A stretch of 64,000 bases of DNA from Chitinophaga pollutisoli (GCF_038396755.1 NZ_CP149822.1:5672001-5736000); one strand, 5' to 3'; positions 43,212 through 51,988 are shown, numbered from the stretch's first letter. The notes: generated from the letters alone by a model not told the origin. Translations and numbers: made by a program.

Positions 43212-45362
43212 ATGAAAGTCTGTATAGCGGAAAAACCGAGCGTTGCGCGCGACATTGCAGAAGTGCTGGGCGCCAAAACCCGGAAAGATGGGTATTATGA
43301 AGGGAACGGGTTCCAGGTCACCTGGACCTTCGGGCACTTCTGTACCCTCAAAGAACCGCACGACTATTCCCCCCACTGGAAATACTGGTCCCTGTCCGAC
43401 CTGCCCATCATCCCATCCCAGTTCGGCATCAAGCTGATCGAGAACAACGGGGTGGAAAAACAATTCCGCGTCATCGAAAGCCTCATACAGCAATGCGAGG
43501 AAGTCATCAACTGCGGTGACGCCGGCCAGGAAGGCGAGCTCATCCAGCGCTGGGTGCTCCTGAAAGCCCGCTGCGCCGCGCCGGTCAAACGCCTTTGGAT
43601 CTCTTCCCTCACCGAAGAAGCCATCCGCAACGGCTTTCAATCCCTTAAAGACGCCGCCCAATACGATAACCTCTACGCCGCCGGCAGCGCGCGCGCCATC
43701 GGCGACTGGCTGCTCGGCATGAACGCCACGCGCCTCTTCACCAAAAAGTTTGCGCAAGGCAAAGCCGTACTCTCCATCGGCCGCGTCCAGACGCCTACGC
43801 TCGCCATGATCGTGGCCCGCCAAAAGGAAATCAACGCCTTCGTTTCCGCCGAATACTGGGAACTGAAAACCATCTATAAAAAAGTCGAATTCACCGCCGC
43901 CATCGACCGTATCGTAATCGTGGAACGCGCTGAAAAAGGGCTCGCCTACCTCAAGGAACATCCCTTCGAAATCACTTCCTTCGAGAAAAAGGAAGGCAAA
44001 GAAGGCAATCCCCGCCTGTTCGACCTCACCGCCCTGCAGGTGGAAGCCAACAAAAAATACGCCTATTCGGCAGACGATACCCTGCGCTATATCCAGAGCC
44101 TCTACGAGAAAAAACTGGTGACTTATCCCAGGGTAGACACCACTTACCTTTCCGAAGACCTCCATCCCAAAATCGCCGGCATCCTTAAAGACATGACGCC
44201 CTACGCGAACCTCATCGCGCCACTGCTTGAAAAGCCGATCCCGAAACTCAAATCCGTTTTCGACGATAAAAAAGTGACAGACCACCATGCCATCATCCCC
44301 ACCGGCATGTACCCCGAAAACCTGCACCTCGACGAAAAGCGGATCTACGACCTCGTGGCACGCCGATTTATCGCCGCCTTCTATCCGGAATGTAAAATTT
44401 CCAATACCACCGTGCTCGGGAAAGTAGGCCAGGTGGAATTCAAAGCCACCGGCAAGCAAATCCTCGAACCCGGCTGGAAGGAAGTATACGCCAACGACGC
44501 GCCCGCCGCCAGGGACGGCGACAAGGAAAATGACGAACCCGCCGAGGAAGGGGAAAAAATCCTCCCGGTGTTCGAGGTAGGCGAAAGCGGCCCGCACGAG
44601 CCCCGCATCCACAAAGGCAAAACCTCGCCACCGAAACCCTACACCGAGGCCACGCTGCTGCGCGCCATGGAAACCGCCGGCAAACAGGTCGACAACGAGG
44701 AAATGCGCGAACTGCTGAAGGATAACGGCATCGGCCGCCCCTCCACCCGCGCCAATATCATCGAAACGCTCTTCCGCCGCAAATACATCGAAAAGAAGAA
44801 GAAGAACATCTTCGCCACCCAAACCGGCATCGACCTCATCGATACGATCGAAAACGAACTGCTCAAAAGCCCCGAGCTCACCGGCGCCTGGGAGCGAAAG
44901 CTGCGCCTCATGGAGAAGGGGGAATACGCGATGGAAGCCTTCCGCCAGGAGCTCACCGAAATGGTGATCGCCCTCATCCGCGACGTGAAGAACAATACCG
45001 GCCGCTCCATTTCCTTTGCACCCGACAAGCCCGCCGAAAAAGAGAAAAAGGAAAAGGACGCCGCGCCGCCCAAACCGAAAGCGCCCAAAAAAGCCGCCGA
45101 TCCCACCGCCGCCACTTGCCCCAAATGCAAAGCCCACCCCGTCAAAAAAGGGAATACGGCTTACGGTTGCGCCAACTTCGCCGTCTGCGGGTTCAAGGTG
45201 CCCTTCGAGGCGTTCGGGAAAAAATTGAGCGACAAACAACTCGAAGACCTCCTCTCAAAAGGCAAGACCGGCAAAATCAAAGGCCTCGTTACGCCCAATG
45301 GTGAAAAAGATGGCCGCCTGGCGTTCGATGACCTGTTCAACCTCACGATCCAGACTTCCTGA
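43212..45362 (+). CDS. topB: DNA topoisomerase III
   Basis: 716 residues. Type IA topoisomerase: N-terminal Toprim (MKVCIAEKPSVARDIAEVLG, the acidic metal site GDAGQEGELIQRW), the helical arch domains, and the catalytic Tyr in LVTYPRVDTTYLS. RVQTPTLAMIVARQ is the usual topo III signature. After about residue 590 a Lys/Pro-rich linker leads to one topoisomerase zinc finger (CPKCKAHP, then CANFAVCGFKVPF) and a short tail (SDKQLEDLLSKG). It relaxes or decatenates DNA by single-strand passage. Monocistronic with its own probable promoter. Confidence 0.95.
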   Translation: MKVCIAEKPSVARDIAEVLGAKTRKDGYYEGNGFQVTWTFGHFCTLKEPHDYSPHWKYWSLSDLPIIPSQFGIKLIENNGVEKQFRVIESLIQQCEEVINCGDAGQEGELIQRWVLLKARCAAPVKRLWISSLTEEAIRNGFQSLKDAAQYDNLYAAGSARAIGDWLLGMNATRLFTKKFAQGKAVLSIGRVQTPTLAMIVARQKEINAFVSAEYWELKTIYKKVEFTAAIDRIVIVERAEKGLAYLKEHPFEITSFEKKEGKEGNPRLFDLTALQVEANKKYAYSADDTLRYIQSLYEKKLVTYPRVDTTYLSEDLHPKIAGILKDMTPYANLIAPLLEKPIPKLKSVFDDKKVTDHHAIIPTGMYPENLHLDEKRIYDLVARRFIAAFYPECKISNTTVLGKVGQVEFKATGKQILEPGWKEVYANDAPAARDGDKENDEPAEEGEKILPVFEVGESGPHEPRIHKGKTSPPKPYTEATLLRAMETAGKQVDNEEMRELLKDNGIGRPSTRANIIETLFRRKYIEKKKKNIFATQTGIDLIDTIENELLKSPELTGAWERKLRLMEKGEYAMEAFRQELTEMVIALIRDVKNNTGRSISFAPDKPAEKEKKEKDAAPPKPKAPKKAADPTAATCPKCKAHPVKKGNTAYGCANFAVCGFKVPFEAFGKKLSDKQLEDLLSKGKTGKIKGLVTPNGEKDGRLAFDDLFNLTIQTS

Positions 45363-45463
45363 TTTTTATAACCTTCTGCGAATCCGCGTGTTAAGAGTAA
45401 GCATTCCGGCAGGCACCGGCCGGATAAATACCGCGGGATCACCATCCACCGTTTCCGGTTGGT

Positions 45464-46342
45464 TCAGAACAGCGATGTCTGGACAGGCCGGTTTTTTTGT
45501 GCGGAAGATTTGCGGCTGGCGGCAGGCTGGGGGAGGATGGCCGGAAGCTGGGTGATGGGAAGATGCACCGGTTCCGGGACTTCGGTAGGGTTGATGTGGA
45601 ACACCGGCGTTTCGGCGTATCGCCCTGCCACCACGATTTGCGTGCCGTTGGAATGCCGCGTGAAGAGCGAATGCACCAGGTCGGGGTCGTTATTGTCCTG
45701 CGACAGGTGCGAGAGCAATACGTGGCTGAGGTGCCGCGTGCGGTGCCGGAGAAACACTTCCAGCGCCTCGTTATTGGAAAGATGCCCGTGGCCGCCCCTG
45801 ATCCGGTTTTTCAGGAAAACAGGGTAACGCCCTTTGTCGAGCATGTCGGTGTCGTAATTGGTTTCGAGGAAGGCGGCGTGGCACATGGAGAAATAACGCG
45901 CCAGCTCCCCGCAGGGCCGCCCGATGTCGGTAAACACGCCTACGCGCGCCTGGCCGGAGCTGATAAGGAAACTATGCGGATCGGCGGCGTCATGGTATTT
46001 CACGAACGGCTGGATTTCCAGCGCGCCGATGCGGATGGGCTCCGTGGCGCTGAATGCCCGCCCTTCCAGCTGCATGCCGCTGTGGCGCAGCGTTGCCTCG
46101 GTGATATATACGGGGAGATTGTACTTTTTACTGAGCACCGGTATCCCGCGGATGTGGTCCACATGCTCGTGAGACACCACGATCGCCTTCACCTTGCCCA
46201 TATCCAATCCGAGCCGCGCCATGCGGCGCTCGGTTTCCCGGCACGAGATGCCCGCATCCACCAGCACTGCCTCCTGGCTGTTGCCGACGTAATAACAGTT
46301 CCCGTTGCTGCCCGAATTGAGCGATGTGAAATATAGCGACAT
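45464..46342 (-). CDS. MBL-fold metallo-hydrolase (YycJ/WalJ-like)
   Basis: 292 residues from the ATG at 46342 (MSLYFTSLNSGSNGNCYYVG). Metallo-beta-lactamase metal motif SHEHVDHIRGI, then the second-site residues KYHDAADP, FTDIGRP and ETNYDTDML, and LSHLSQDNN near the end, as in YycJ-type predicted exonucleases or hydrolases. A Pro/Gln-rich C-terminal tail of about 40 residues follows. It lies 41 bases beyond the baeRF stop on the same strand and could be cotranscribed. Confidence 0.88.
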   Translation of the reverse strand: MSLYFTSLNSGSNGNCYYVGNSQEAVLVDAGISCRETERRMARLGLDMGKVKAIVVSHEHVDHIRGIPVLSKKYNLPVYITEATLRHSGMQLEGRAFSATEPIRIGALEIQPFVKYHDAADPHSFLISSGQARVGVFTDIGRPCGELARYFSMCHAAFLETNYDTDMLDKGRYPVFLKNRIRGGHGHLSNNEALEVFLRHRTRHLSHVLLSHLSQDNNDPDLVHSLFTRHSNGTQIVVAGRYAETPVFHINPTEVPEPVHLPITQLPAILPQPAASRKSSAQKNRPVQTSLF

Positions 46343-46387
46343 GCTTTGCAAAGAAAACGAATTCGGCGCAATTCCGCGTGATTTGCA

Positions 46388-47461
46388 TCAATAACGCGTC
46401 AGCAGTGCGATATCGCCGAGCTGGCGGAGCGCCGGCTGGTCGGTGAAGTATACCCGCCCTTTCTTATCCACCACCTCCCAGGCGATGTCGTTCACGATGT
46501 CGTCGTTGATCCCCGGCACGGTGGCGTCTTTCACAAAATCAAACCCTTTAGGCGTTATATCGATAGGCTGGGAGAAATTACTTTTCACCAGGAGCAGCTC
46601 ACCGCGCCCTTCCCGGGCGGCCTGGTAGATTTCCTGCATGTCGGTCAGCACCTTTCCGCTGGATATACCCGCCATCAGCTCGTCGATCGCCGCGGCACGG
46701 CGCGCCTTCTGGAGATCTTTCACCACGGGCCATGCCTTGTCTGACAGGTAATGAATATCCGCCCGGCCCGCGTCTATCGCAAAATGCCCGGAATAGATTT
46801 TCGGCTGGTCGGCCACTTCCAGCAGGAAATCGAAATTCTCCCGCGTGGAAGCCACCACGATCTCCATCGGGTGCATGGCATGTACCGCCACCATCGATTT
46901 ATCCACCGTATTTAAAAATTCCTTTATTTGATTATCGATTTTCTTCGGATCGCTTTTCGCCAGGCGGTCGGTGAGGTAATGCGGGTTGTCGCGGAACGGG
47001 AAGCCGTTGTGCTCCACTTCGCCGTAAATCCGGTCGTTCAGGGCTTCATACAGCTGTACGCCAGATTGACTGAGGTGGAGGATATAATAATCTTCGGAGC
47101 GGTTGTAGGCTTTGATAATGTCGCGCATGGCGAATTCCTTGTCGACGTACACTTTATTTTCCGCCGGCGGCCACATGGTGCGAATAAATTCCGCGGTATT
47201 GCCGGACACGAACACGTACAGCCCGAAGTCGTTGAGGCGGTTGTCGATTTTGGGCTCGATGGCATGAAGGTTTTTCAATACGGCATCCACGCTCCGGCGG
47301 TCGTTGTGCTTCAGCAGCCGGTCTTCCGCCTCATGAATCAGGTTCTTCAGCAGAATGGCGTCCTGCTGGTTGTCGGGATGCGTGCGGTGCGTGGCGAGTG
47401 CGATAGTGATGCAGGGCCCTTCCTGGGTTTGGGCCAGTTTATGCATTTGATCTTTCAACAT
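46388..47461 (-). CDS. baeRF3-type (archaeo-eukaryotic release factor-like) protein, probable ribosome hibernation factor
   Basis: 357 residues from the ATG at 47461 (MLKDQMHKLAQTQEGPCITIALATHR). The fold follows the bacterial aRF1-like family baeRF3: an N-terminal domain with GLYVFVSGNTAEFIRT, a middle SEDYYILHLSQSGVQLYE region (RNase H-like) and a C-terminal L7Ae-like ELLLVKSNFSQP/INDDIVNDIAWEVVDKKGRVYF. The catalytic GGQ loop of true release factors is absent. Related Bacteroidota proteins are annotated as ribosome hibernation factors; this is known for the family, not shown here. It follows proBA with a 61-base gap. Confidence 0.8.
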   Translation of the reverse strand: MLKDQMHKLAQTQEGPCITIALATHRTHPDNQQDAILLKNLIHEAEDRLLKHNDRRSVDAVLKNLHAIEPKIDNRLNDFGLYVFVSGNTAEFIRTMWPPAENKVYVDKEFAMRDIIKAYNRSEDYYILHLSQSGVQLYEALNDRIYGEVEHNGFPFRDNPHYLTDRLAKSDPKKIDNQIKEFLNTVDKSMVAVHAMHPMEIVVASTRENFDFLLEVADQPKIYSGHFAIDAGRADIHYLSDKAWPVVKDLQKARRAAAIDELMAGISSGKVLTDMQEIYQAAREGRGELLLVKSNFSQPIDITPKGFDFVKDATVPGINDDIVNDIAWEVVDKKGRVYFTDQPALRQLGDIALLTRY

Positions 47462-47521
47462 GGGAATTCGGATTGTTCTAATGGAGAACAACCGTTTTGC
47501 CTGTTTTGTTCGGGGGAAAGC

Positions 47522-48772
47522 TCAGCGGGTTTGGCCGTCGCCGGTCACGATCCATTTTTCGGTCACCAGTTTTTCGAGCGCGAAAGGCCCGCGGGCATGT
47601 AGTTTCTGTGTCGAAATCCCTATTTCCGCACCTAACCCGAACACGCCGCCGTCGGTAAACCGGGTGGAAGCGTTGACATACACAGCGGCGGCATCCACTT
47701 CCTGCTGGAAACGCTCGCCCAGCGTGGAGTTTTGAGTAATGATGGCTTCGGAATGCCGGCTGGAATAGCGGCGGATGTGCGACAGCGCTGCTTCCGGGCC
47801 GTCCACCGTTTTCACGGAGCATTTGAAATCGAGGAATTCCCTGCCGAAATCCGCTTCCGCAGCGTGTTGCAGGTAAGGATACCCTACTTTTTCGAGGATG
47901 GGCCAGGCAGCTTCGTCCGCGAAAATCTCCACGTTATATGCGGCGAGGGAAGGCGCGAGAAGCAGAAGAAAGTTTTCAGCGATCCCGGCGTCCACGATCA
48001 CCGTGTCGAGCGCGTTGCAAACGGAAGGACGGCTCACTTTCGCGTTGGTAACGATGTTGGCGGCTTTTTCCAGGTCGGCGCTGGATTCTACGTAGGTATG
48101 GCAAACGCCGGCGCCGGTTTCGATCACGGGCACGCGGGAATGCTGCCGCACGAAATCGATCAGTTGCTGTGAGCCGCGTGGAATGATGATGTCCACATAC
48201 TGCGTGGCGGTAAGCAGCTCGTTTACCAGGGCGCGGTCGGTGGGCAGAAGCACAACGGCGTCGGGGTCGATACTGTTTTCTTCCAGGGCGCGGCGGATGA
48301 GGGAAACGAGGATGGTATTGGTATGGAAGGCGTCGGTTCCGCCGCGGAGCACGGCGGCGTTGCCGGAGCGGATGCAGAGGGCGGCCACGTCCACCGTTAC
48401 ATTGGGCCGCGATTCGTAAATAACGCCCACCACGCCCAGGGGCGCCGTTACTTTTCGTACGAGCAAGCCGTTCTCCAACTGTTTTTCGGAGAGCAATTGG
48501 CCGGAGGGATCTGGCAGCATCGCAATATCTTCCAGGCTTTGGGCCAGGTCGCGGATGCGGCGCTCGTTGAGCAGGAGCCTGTCTTTCCGCGGATCACCGT
48601 CGGCCATGGCGTCGAGATCTTTCTGGTTTTCGGCCATGATAGCGGCGGCGTTTTCCTGCAGGAGCGCGCCGATGCGGCGAAGGATCGCCTGTTTGGCGGC
48701 GTCGGCCGAAGATTTGACGGAGCGGGAGGCGTTTTGCGCTTTTTCGAGAAGGGGTATGATGGTGGTGGACAT
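47522..48772 (-). CDS. proA: Glutamate-5-semialdehyde dehydrogenase (gamma-glutamyl phosphate reductase)
   Basis: 416 residues. Full-length ProA of the aldehyde dehydrogenase fold: GVVGVIYESRPNVTVD, RGGTDAFHTN, PRGSQQLIDFVRQHSRVPVIETGAGVCHTYV, and the catalytic Cys in RPSVCNALDTVIVD; the C-terminal FTDGGVFGLGAEIGISTQKLHARGPFAL is diagnostic. It reduces gamma-glutamyl phosphate to glutamate semialdehyde using NADPH in proline synthesis. It follows proB by 10 bases. Confidence 0.97.
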   Translation of the reverse strand: MSTTIIPLLEKAQNASRSVKSSADAAKQAILRRIGALLQENAAAIMAENQKDLDAMADGDPRKDRLLLNERRIRDLAQSLEDIAMLPDPSGQLLSEKQLENGLLVRKVTAPLGVVGVIYESRPNVTVDVAALCIRSGNAAVLRGGTDAFHTNTILVSLIRRALEENSIDPDAVVLLPTDRALVNELLTATQYVDIIIPRGSQQLIDFVRQHSRVPVIETGAGVCHTYVESSADLEKAANIVTNAKVSRPSVCNALDTVIVDAGIAENFLLLLAPSLAAYNVEIFADEAAWPILEKVGYPYLQHAAEADFGREFLDFKCSVKTVDGPEAALSHIRRYSSRHSEAIITQNSTLGERFQQEVDAAAVYVNASTRFTDGGVFGLGAEIGISTQKLHARGPFALEKLVTEKWIVTGDGQTR

Positions 48773-48782
48773 AATTAGTTTT

Positions 48783-49817
48783 TTAAAGGATCACGATTTC
48801 GTCGGCATGGGCAACCTCCACGTTCTTCGCGCGGTTGCCGCCGGCGATGGCTTCGGAGCTGACTTTCGCGCGGGCCACGGCAAACACCTCGCCGGATTCG
48901 CCTGCAATTTCAATCACTTCCCCGCATTCGAACTTCTCCAGCACTTCGCGTACGCCCACGGCGAGCAGGGAATGCCGTTTTTCCAGCGCATGTTGCGCGC
49001 CGGCGTCCACGCGGATCCTGCCGGTCACCAGGCTGCCGCTGGCCAGCCATTTGCGGCGGGCGGGCATGCTGCAGGGTTGCGGCGGGCAGAGCGTCCCGGT
49101 TTTGCCTTCGGTGGCCAGGGCGATGCCGTTGGGCGTCCCGATCCCGAAAATCACCACCTGGATGCCCATGCGGGTAGCCAGGCGGGCAAACGTCAGTTTG
49201 GACACCATGCCGCCCAGGCCGAGGCTCGATTTGCTGGTATCTGCCAGCGAAAAGGCGGCTTCGTCGATCACGGGGATCAGGGGCACGATGGTATTCGAAC
49301 GGTCGAGCACGCCGCCTACGCTGGTGGAGAACAGCAGCATGGAGGCGCCGAAGCCCACGGCGATAAGCGTGGCCAGCTCGTCGTTATCGGAGAATTTCAG
49401 CTCCAGGTCGCTCACCACATCGTTTTCGTTGGCGATGGGGATGATACCGCTCGCCCACAGCTCTTCGTAAGTCTTATGGAGCTGGAGGAACTGGTTGCGG
49501 TTGGAAAAGTGGCTCCGTTCGCAGAGGCTCTGCGCCACGGGGATGCCGTATTGGGCGAAATGATGGGTGTAATGATTGAGCAGCAAGGGATTGCCGATGG
49601 CGGCAGCCGCTTTTCGCTCGCTGATGGTGCCGGAATAATCTTTCAGGAAACGCCTGCCTGCGGCCACGGCCCCGGAAGAAACCAGCACTACATTATACCG
49701 GTCGTGTACCGCCGCCACCTGTTTGGCGATCTCGGCGATCACGGATTCATTCAGCTCCCCGTTGCCGTGCGTAATGGATGCCGTACCAAATTTTATGACA
49801 AGTATCGGTTTGTTCAT
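48783..49817 (-). CDS. proB: Glutamate 5-kinase
   Basis: 344 residues from ATG 49817 (MNKPILVIKFGTASIT); an ATG three codons earlier is equally possible. Amino acid kinase fold with VLVSSGAVAAGRRF, ANENDVVSD and GGMVSKLTFARLATRMGIQVVIF, then a C-terminal PUA domain (ASGSLVTGRIRVDAGAQHALEKRHSLLAVGVREV). It phosphorylates glutamate; with ProA it forms the first two steps of proline synthesis. Upstream about 190 bases hold no clear promoter. Confidence 0.96.
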   Translation of the reverse strand: MNKPILVIKFGTASITHGNGELNESVIAEIAKQVAAVHDRYNVVLVSSGAVAAGRRFLKDYSGTISERKAAAAIGNPLLLNHYTHHFAQYGIPVAQSLCERSHFSNRNQFLQLHKTYEELWASGIIPIANENDVVSDLELKFSDNDELATLIAVGFGASMLLFSTSVGGVLDRSNTIVPLIPVIDEAAFSLADTSKSSLGLGGMVSKLTFARLATRMGIQVVIFGIGTPNGIALATEGKTGTLCPPQPCSMPARRKWLASGSLVTGRIRVDAGAQHALEKRHSLLAVGVREVLEKFECGEVIEIAGESGEVFAVARAKVSSEAIAGGNRAKNVEVAHADEIVIL

Positions 49818-50014
49818 ATTTTTCATCTGGGTATAAAAATATTCAAACCCGCCCGTTTCTGCAAGCAGCGATGCCGCCGCGAAGCGCCCGGGGCCGGGCG
49901 TACCCTGTCCGAATCCGGACGTTTCCCCCGGTCGCCGTAACCCGAAACCCTTGCTGGTGCTGCAAACCCATTTATGCCAACCTGTTTGGACCCATCGGCC
50001 AAATCCTTTCCCGT

Positions 50015-50349
50015 ATGTGGATGAATTATATTAAAATCGCCTGGCGTAACCTCACCCGCAACAAGATGTTCTCTGTCATCAACATCCTGGGCCTCGCCGC
50101 CGGCATCGCCGCCTCGCTGCTGATCCTCCAGTATGTTTCCAACGAACTGAGCTACGACCGGTTCCACGGGAAAGCGGACCGCATCTACCGCCTCAGCCGG
50201 CAACGGATGGACGAAGAAAATAACTACTCCACCGACTGGGCCGCCGGCACCTTCGGGGTAGGTACCCATTTCAAAAATGAATTTCCGGCGAATACGCGAC
50301 GCTAATCGTGTGGGCTTTTGCGATGGGGGCGCCGCTGGCTTGGTGGTAG
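50015..50349 (+). pseudogene. Remnant of an FtsX/MacB-type ABC transporter permease
   Basis: Starts as the N-terminus of the Bacteroidota permease family: MWMNYIKIAWRNLTRNKMFSVINILGLAAGIAASLLIL, then NELSYDRFHGKADRIYRLSRQRMDEE, typical of ABC permeases with a MacB periplasmic core. After KNEFPAN the frame changes, and the other frame reads EYATLIVWAFAMGAPLAWW, a piece of the C-terminal FtsX domain, stopping at 50347-50349. The about 650 residues expected between them are missing. This is an internal deletion remnant, not a one-base error. No ATP-binding subunit is nearby. Confidence 0.7.
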
Positions 50350-50403
50350 ATGCGGTCCGCCTTGCGTGTTGTTTGAAAAAACATTTACACGCTTATCTTC
50401 CAC

Positions 50404-50547
50404 ATGCAGCGCGCCATGGAATTCGACAAAACCGGCACTACCCGGGTAGGCAAATACCTGATCAACCACAGTTTCATGCGGCCGGGGCTCGTGGCGGCTA
50501 CCGTATCTGTTGTGATGGGACTCCTGCTGGCGGGGATTTTATTGTAA
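50404..50547 (+). CDS. Possible 47-residue membrane peptide
   Basis: ATG at 50404 (or 50416) opens MQRAMEFDKTGTTRVGKYL, then a hydrophobic segment (RPGLVAATVSVVMGLLLAGILL) ending at a TAA. One membrane helix with a basic N-terminal arm. Directly after the permease remnant, overlapping the convergent gene by nine bases. It may be a real small protein or the tail of degraded DNA; I cannot decide from the sequence. Confidence 0.35.
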   Translation: MQRAMEFDKTGTTRVGKYLINHSFMRPGLVAATVSVVMGLLLAGILL

Positions 50548-50805
50548 TCGCGTAGCGCGATAACAGCTGTCGAGGAAGATATCAATGCTTTTGCGGTCGA
50601 ACCGTGGGAGGAGCAAGTGGTCGATGCCGACAAAGCTGTCCTGTATCATTCTGAATAATCTGAACTCATAAATCATGCTCGTTAACCTGCTGATGTTAAC
50701 CGTTCTCTTCATCTGCTCCAAAACTGCCATGCCCTCATCGATCGTGCTATAGTCGATGAAGCAAAGCGGCCCGCTGGGGGAAATTAATAGAATACGTGAT
50801 TGCAT
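50539..50805 (-). CDS. Hypothetical protein
   Basis: 88 residues from the ATG at 50805 (MQSRILLISPSGPLCFIDYSTIDEGMAVLEQM). Mixed alpha/beta, soluble, ending LFRMIQDSFVGIDHLLLPRFDRKSIDIFLDSCYR. No family recognised. Alone between remnants and the umuD promoter; the composition looks like a real protein. Confidence 0.5.
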   Translation of the reverse strand: MQSRILLISPSGPLCFIDYSTIDEGMAVLEQMKRTVNISRLTSMIYEFRLFRMIQDSFVGIDHLLLPRFDRKSIDIFLDSCYRATRLQ

Positions 50806-50926
50806 GATGTTCGGTTTTTCAAATGAAGGGGTCACAGGATGACATTATAGTTGTTTCAAGGTAACACATTTGTGTGATATACGGCCGTTCTTTAACATAA
50901 CTTTATCCGCGCCCCCGGATGTTGGG

Positions 50927-50954
50927 TTGCTGCCCATCAGTTTTACTAAATTTG
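50927..50954 (+). promoter_or_regulatory. Probable promoter of the umuD-like gene
   Basis: TTG at 50927-50929, 17-base spacer, exact TAAATTTG at 50947-50954. The start site would fall near 50961, inside the adjacent palindrome. Confidence 0.6.
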
Positions 50955-50957
50955 TTA

Positions 50958-50981
50958 GCTAATATTGCTAAAAATATTAGC
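50958..50981. promoter_or_regulatory. Perfect 9-bp inverted repeat, probable operator of the umuD-like gene
   Basis: GCTAATATT (50958-50966), 6-base spacer, AATATTAGC (50973-50981). It covers the predicted transcription start, four bases after the TAAATTTG box and four bases before the ATG, the position expected for a repressor such as an SOS regulator. The repressor is not in the window. Confidence 0.65.
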
Positions 50982-50985
50982 AGTC

Positions 50986-51453
50986 ATGTGTGCAGTTAAC
51001 CAACGGAACGGCCTTTCCTTTTACGCCGTCCGGGAGACAGGAGAGATCAGCGTTCCCTATGTCTGGACCCCGCTGAAAGCAGGCTTCCCTTCGCCCGCGC
51101 AGGACTATATGGAAGAAGAAATCGACCTCGTGAACCTGCTGGGAATGAACAAACCCTCGGTGTTCATCGTCCGCGTCGACGGTAATTCCATGACCGACGC
51201 GCACGTTCCCGACAGGAGTTACTTGGTGGTAGACCGCTCCCTCAAGCCCATGCCCAACGATATCGTGGTGGCCGTCCTCAATGGTGAATTCACCGTCAAA
51301 ACCCTCGTCAAATCGTCCACCGGCTGGATGCTCTATCCCGAAAACTCCCTGTACGACCCCATCGTTATCCGCGACAGCGACGCGTTCCAGGTATGGGGCG
51401 TGGTGGCCCAGATCGTTATCGACCGGAGGGAAATGCGCCTGCGTAAACGGTAA
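50986..51453 (+). CDS. umuD: UmuD-like S24 family peptidase (translesion polymerase subunit/processing)
   Basis: 155 residues from the ATG at 50986, placed just after the palindrome; the upstream TTG at 50965 falls in the operator and is unlikely. UmuD layout: cleavage site A32-G33 in KAGFPSPAQDY, then the Ser/Lys dyad with S68 in GNSMTD and K105 in FTVKTLV. No DNA-binding domain, unlike LexA. UmuD normally self-cleaves and forms Pol V with UmuC; no umuC is present next to it. Confidence 0.88.
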   Translation: MCAVNQRNGLSFYAVRETGEISVPYVWTPLKAGFPSPAQDYMEEEIDLVNLLGMNKPSVFIVRVDGNSMTDAHVPDRSYLVVDRSLKPMPNDIVVAVLNGEFTVKTLVKSSTGWMLYPENSLYDPIVIRDSDAFQVWGVVAQIVIDRREMRLRKR

Positions 51454-51457
51454 TGCC

Positions 51458-51588
51458 ATGGTAGAACTGGAAGACATAACGCTGGGCGGGCTTATCCGCA
51501 GCGGCTGACGCTCATCTTCGGCGCGGCCGGGGAAGACGATCGCATACAGGCCGGCAAATGGCTGAAGGCTTATCTGCAGGAAAAATAA
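51458..51588 (+). pseudogene. Possible short coding remnant after umuD-like gene
   Basis: ATG at 51458 gives MVELEDITLGGLIRSG then a stop at 51506. Adding one G in the GGG run (51488-51490) instead gives AYPQRLTLIFGAAGEDDRIQAGKWLKAYLQEK and a stop at 51586-51588 (43 residues). Resembles a small soluble protein. It follows the umuD-like gene by four bases, as in an operon, but is not umuC. Very tentative. Confidence 0.3.
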
Positions 51589-51690
51589 AGAGACAAGGCC
51601 GGGGAACCTACGGCGCCGCGCCCGGGAAGCGCCGGACCCTGGCCGTTTTCGAAAGGCAGAATGTGTAATGATTAATATGGAAGCAATCCG

Positions 51691-51720
51691 CCGGGCCCCT
51701 GATCGCAGGGGCCCGGTTTT
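51691..51720. terminator. Strong terminator between umuD cluster and 71-residue gene
   Basis: CCGGGCCCCT (51691-51700) and AGGGGCCCGG (51707-51716), 10 bp, 6-base loop, then TTTT. Confidence 0.8.
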
Positions 51721-51724
51721 ATGC

Positions 51725-51940
51725 CTATGCGCCGCGCCGCCTGCCGCTCATCACCATCACGATCCCCGCTACCGTTACCACTGCGCCCACATAAGTAGGC
51801 CAGCCGATCCAGCGGTTTTCCTTTTTGGTGATCTCGATGGGGCCCGCGTCGAGGATTTCTTTGTCTTCTTGAATGAAGAAGCCGCGTACCAGCATCATGA
51901 CGATGCCCGCAATGATGAGAATAATACCCAGTGTTTTCAT
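51725..51940 (-). CDS. Small two-helix membrane protein
   Basis: 71 residues from the ATG at 51940 (MKTLGIILIIAGIVMMLVRGF). Two membrane helices, residues about 3-22 and 45-63 (WPTYVGAVVTVAGIVMVMSG), joined by a polar loop (DAGPIEITKKENRWIG), with a basic tail GRRRGA. Likely inner membrane; function unknown, resembling small DUF3185-like proteins. It lies 48 bases upstream of the AraC stop in opposite reading order. Confidence 0.7.
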   Translation of the reverse strand: MKTLGIILIIAGIVMMLVRGFFIQEDKEILDAGPIEITKKENRWIGWPTYVGAVVTVAGIVMVMSGRRRGA

Positions 51941-51988
51941 ATCCGGAAGTTTCCGGAACAAGGGCAAACGATGTGCCACGGGGTAAGT

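Noticed and set aside
43167..45239. 690-residue open frame antisense to topB
   Set aside because: Full overlap with an unmistakable topoisomerase III; Gly/Phe-rich low-information translation without motifs. Long antisense frames are common in GC-rich genes.
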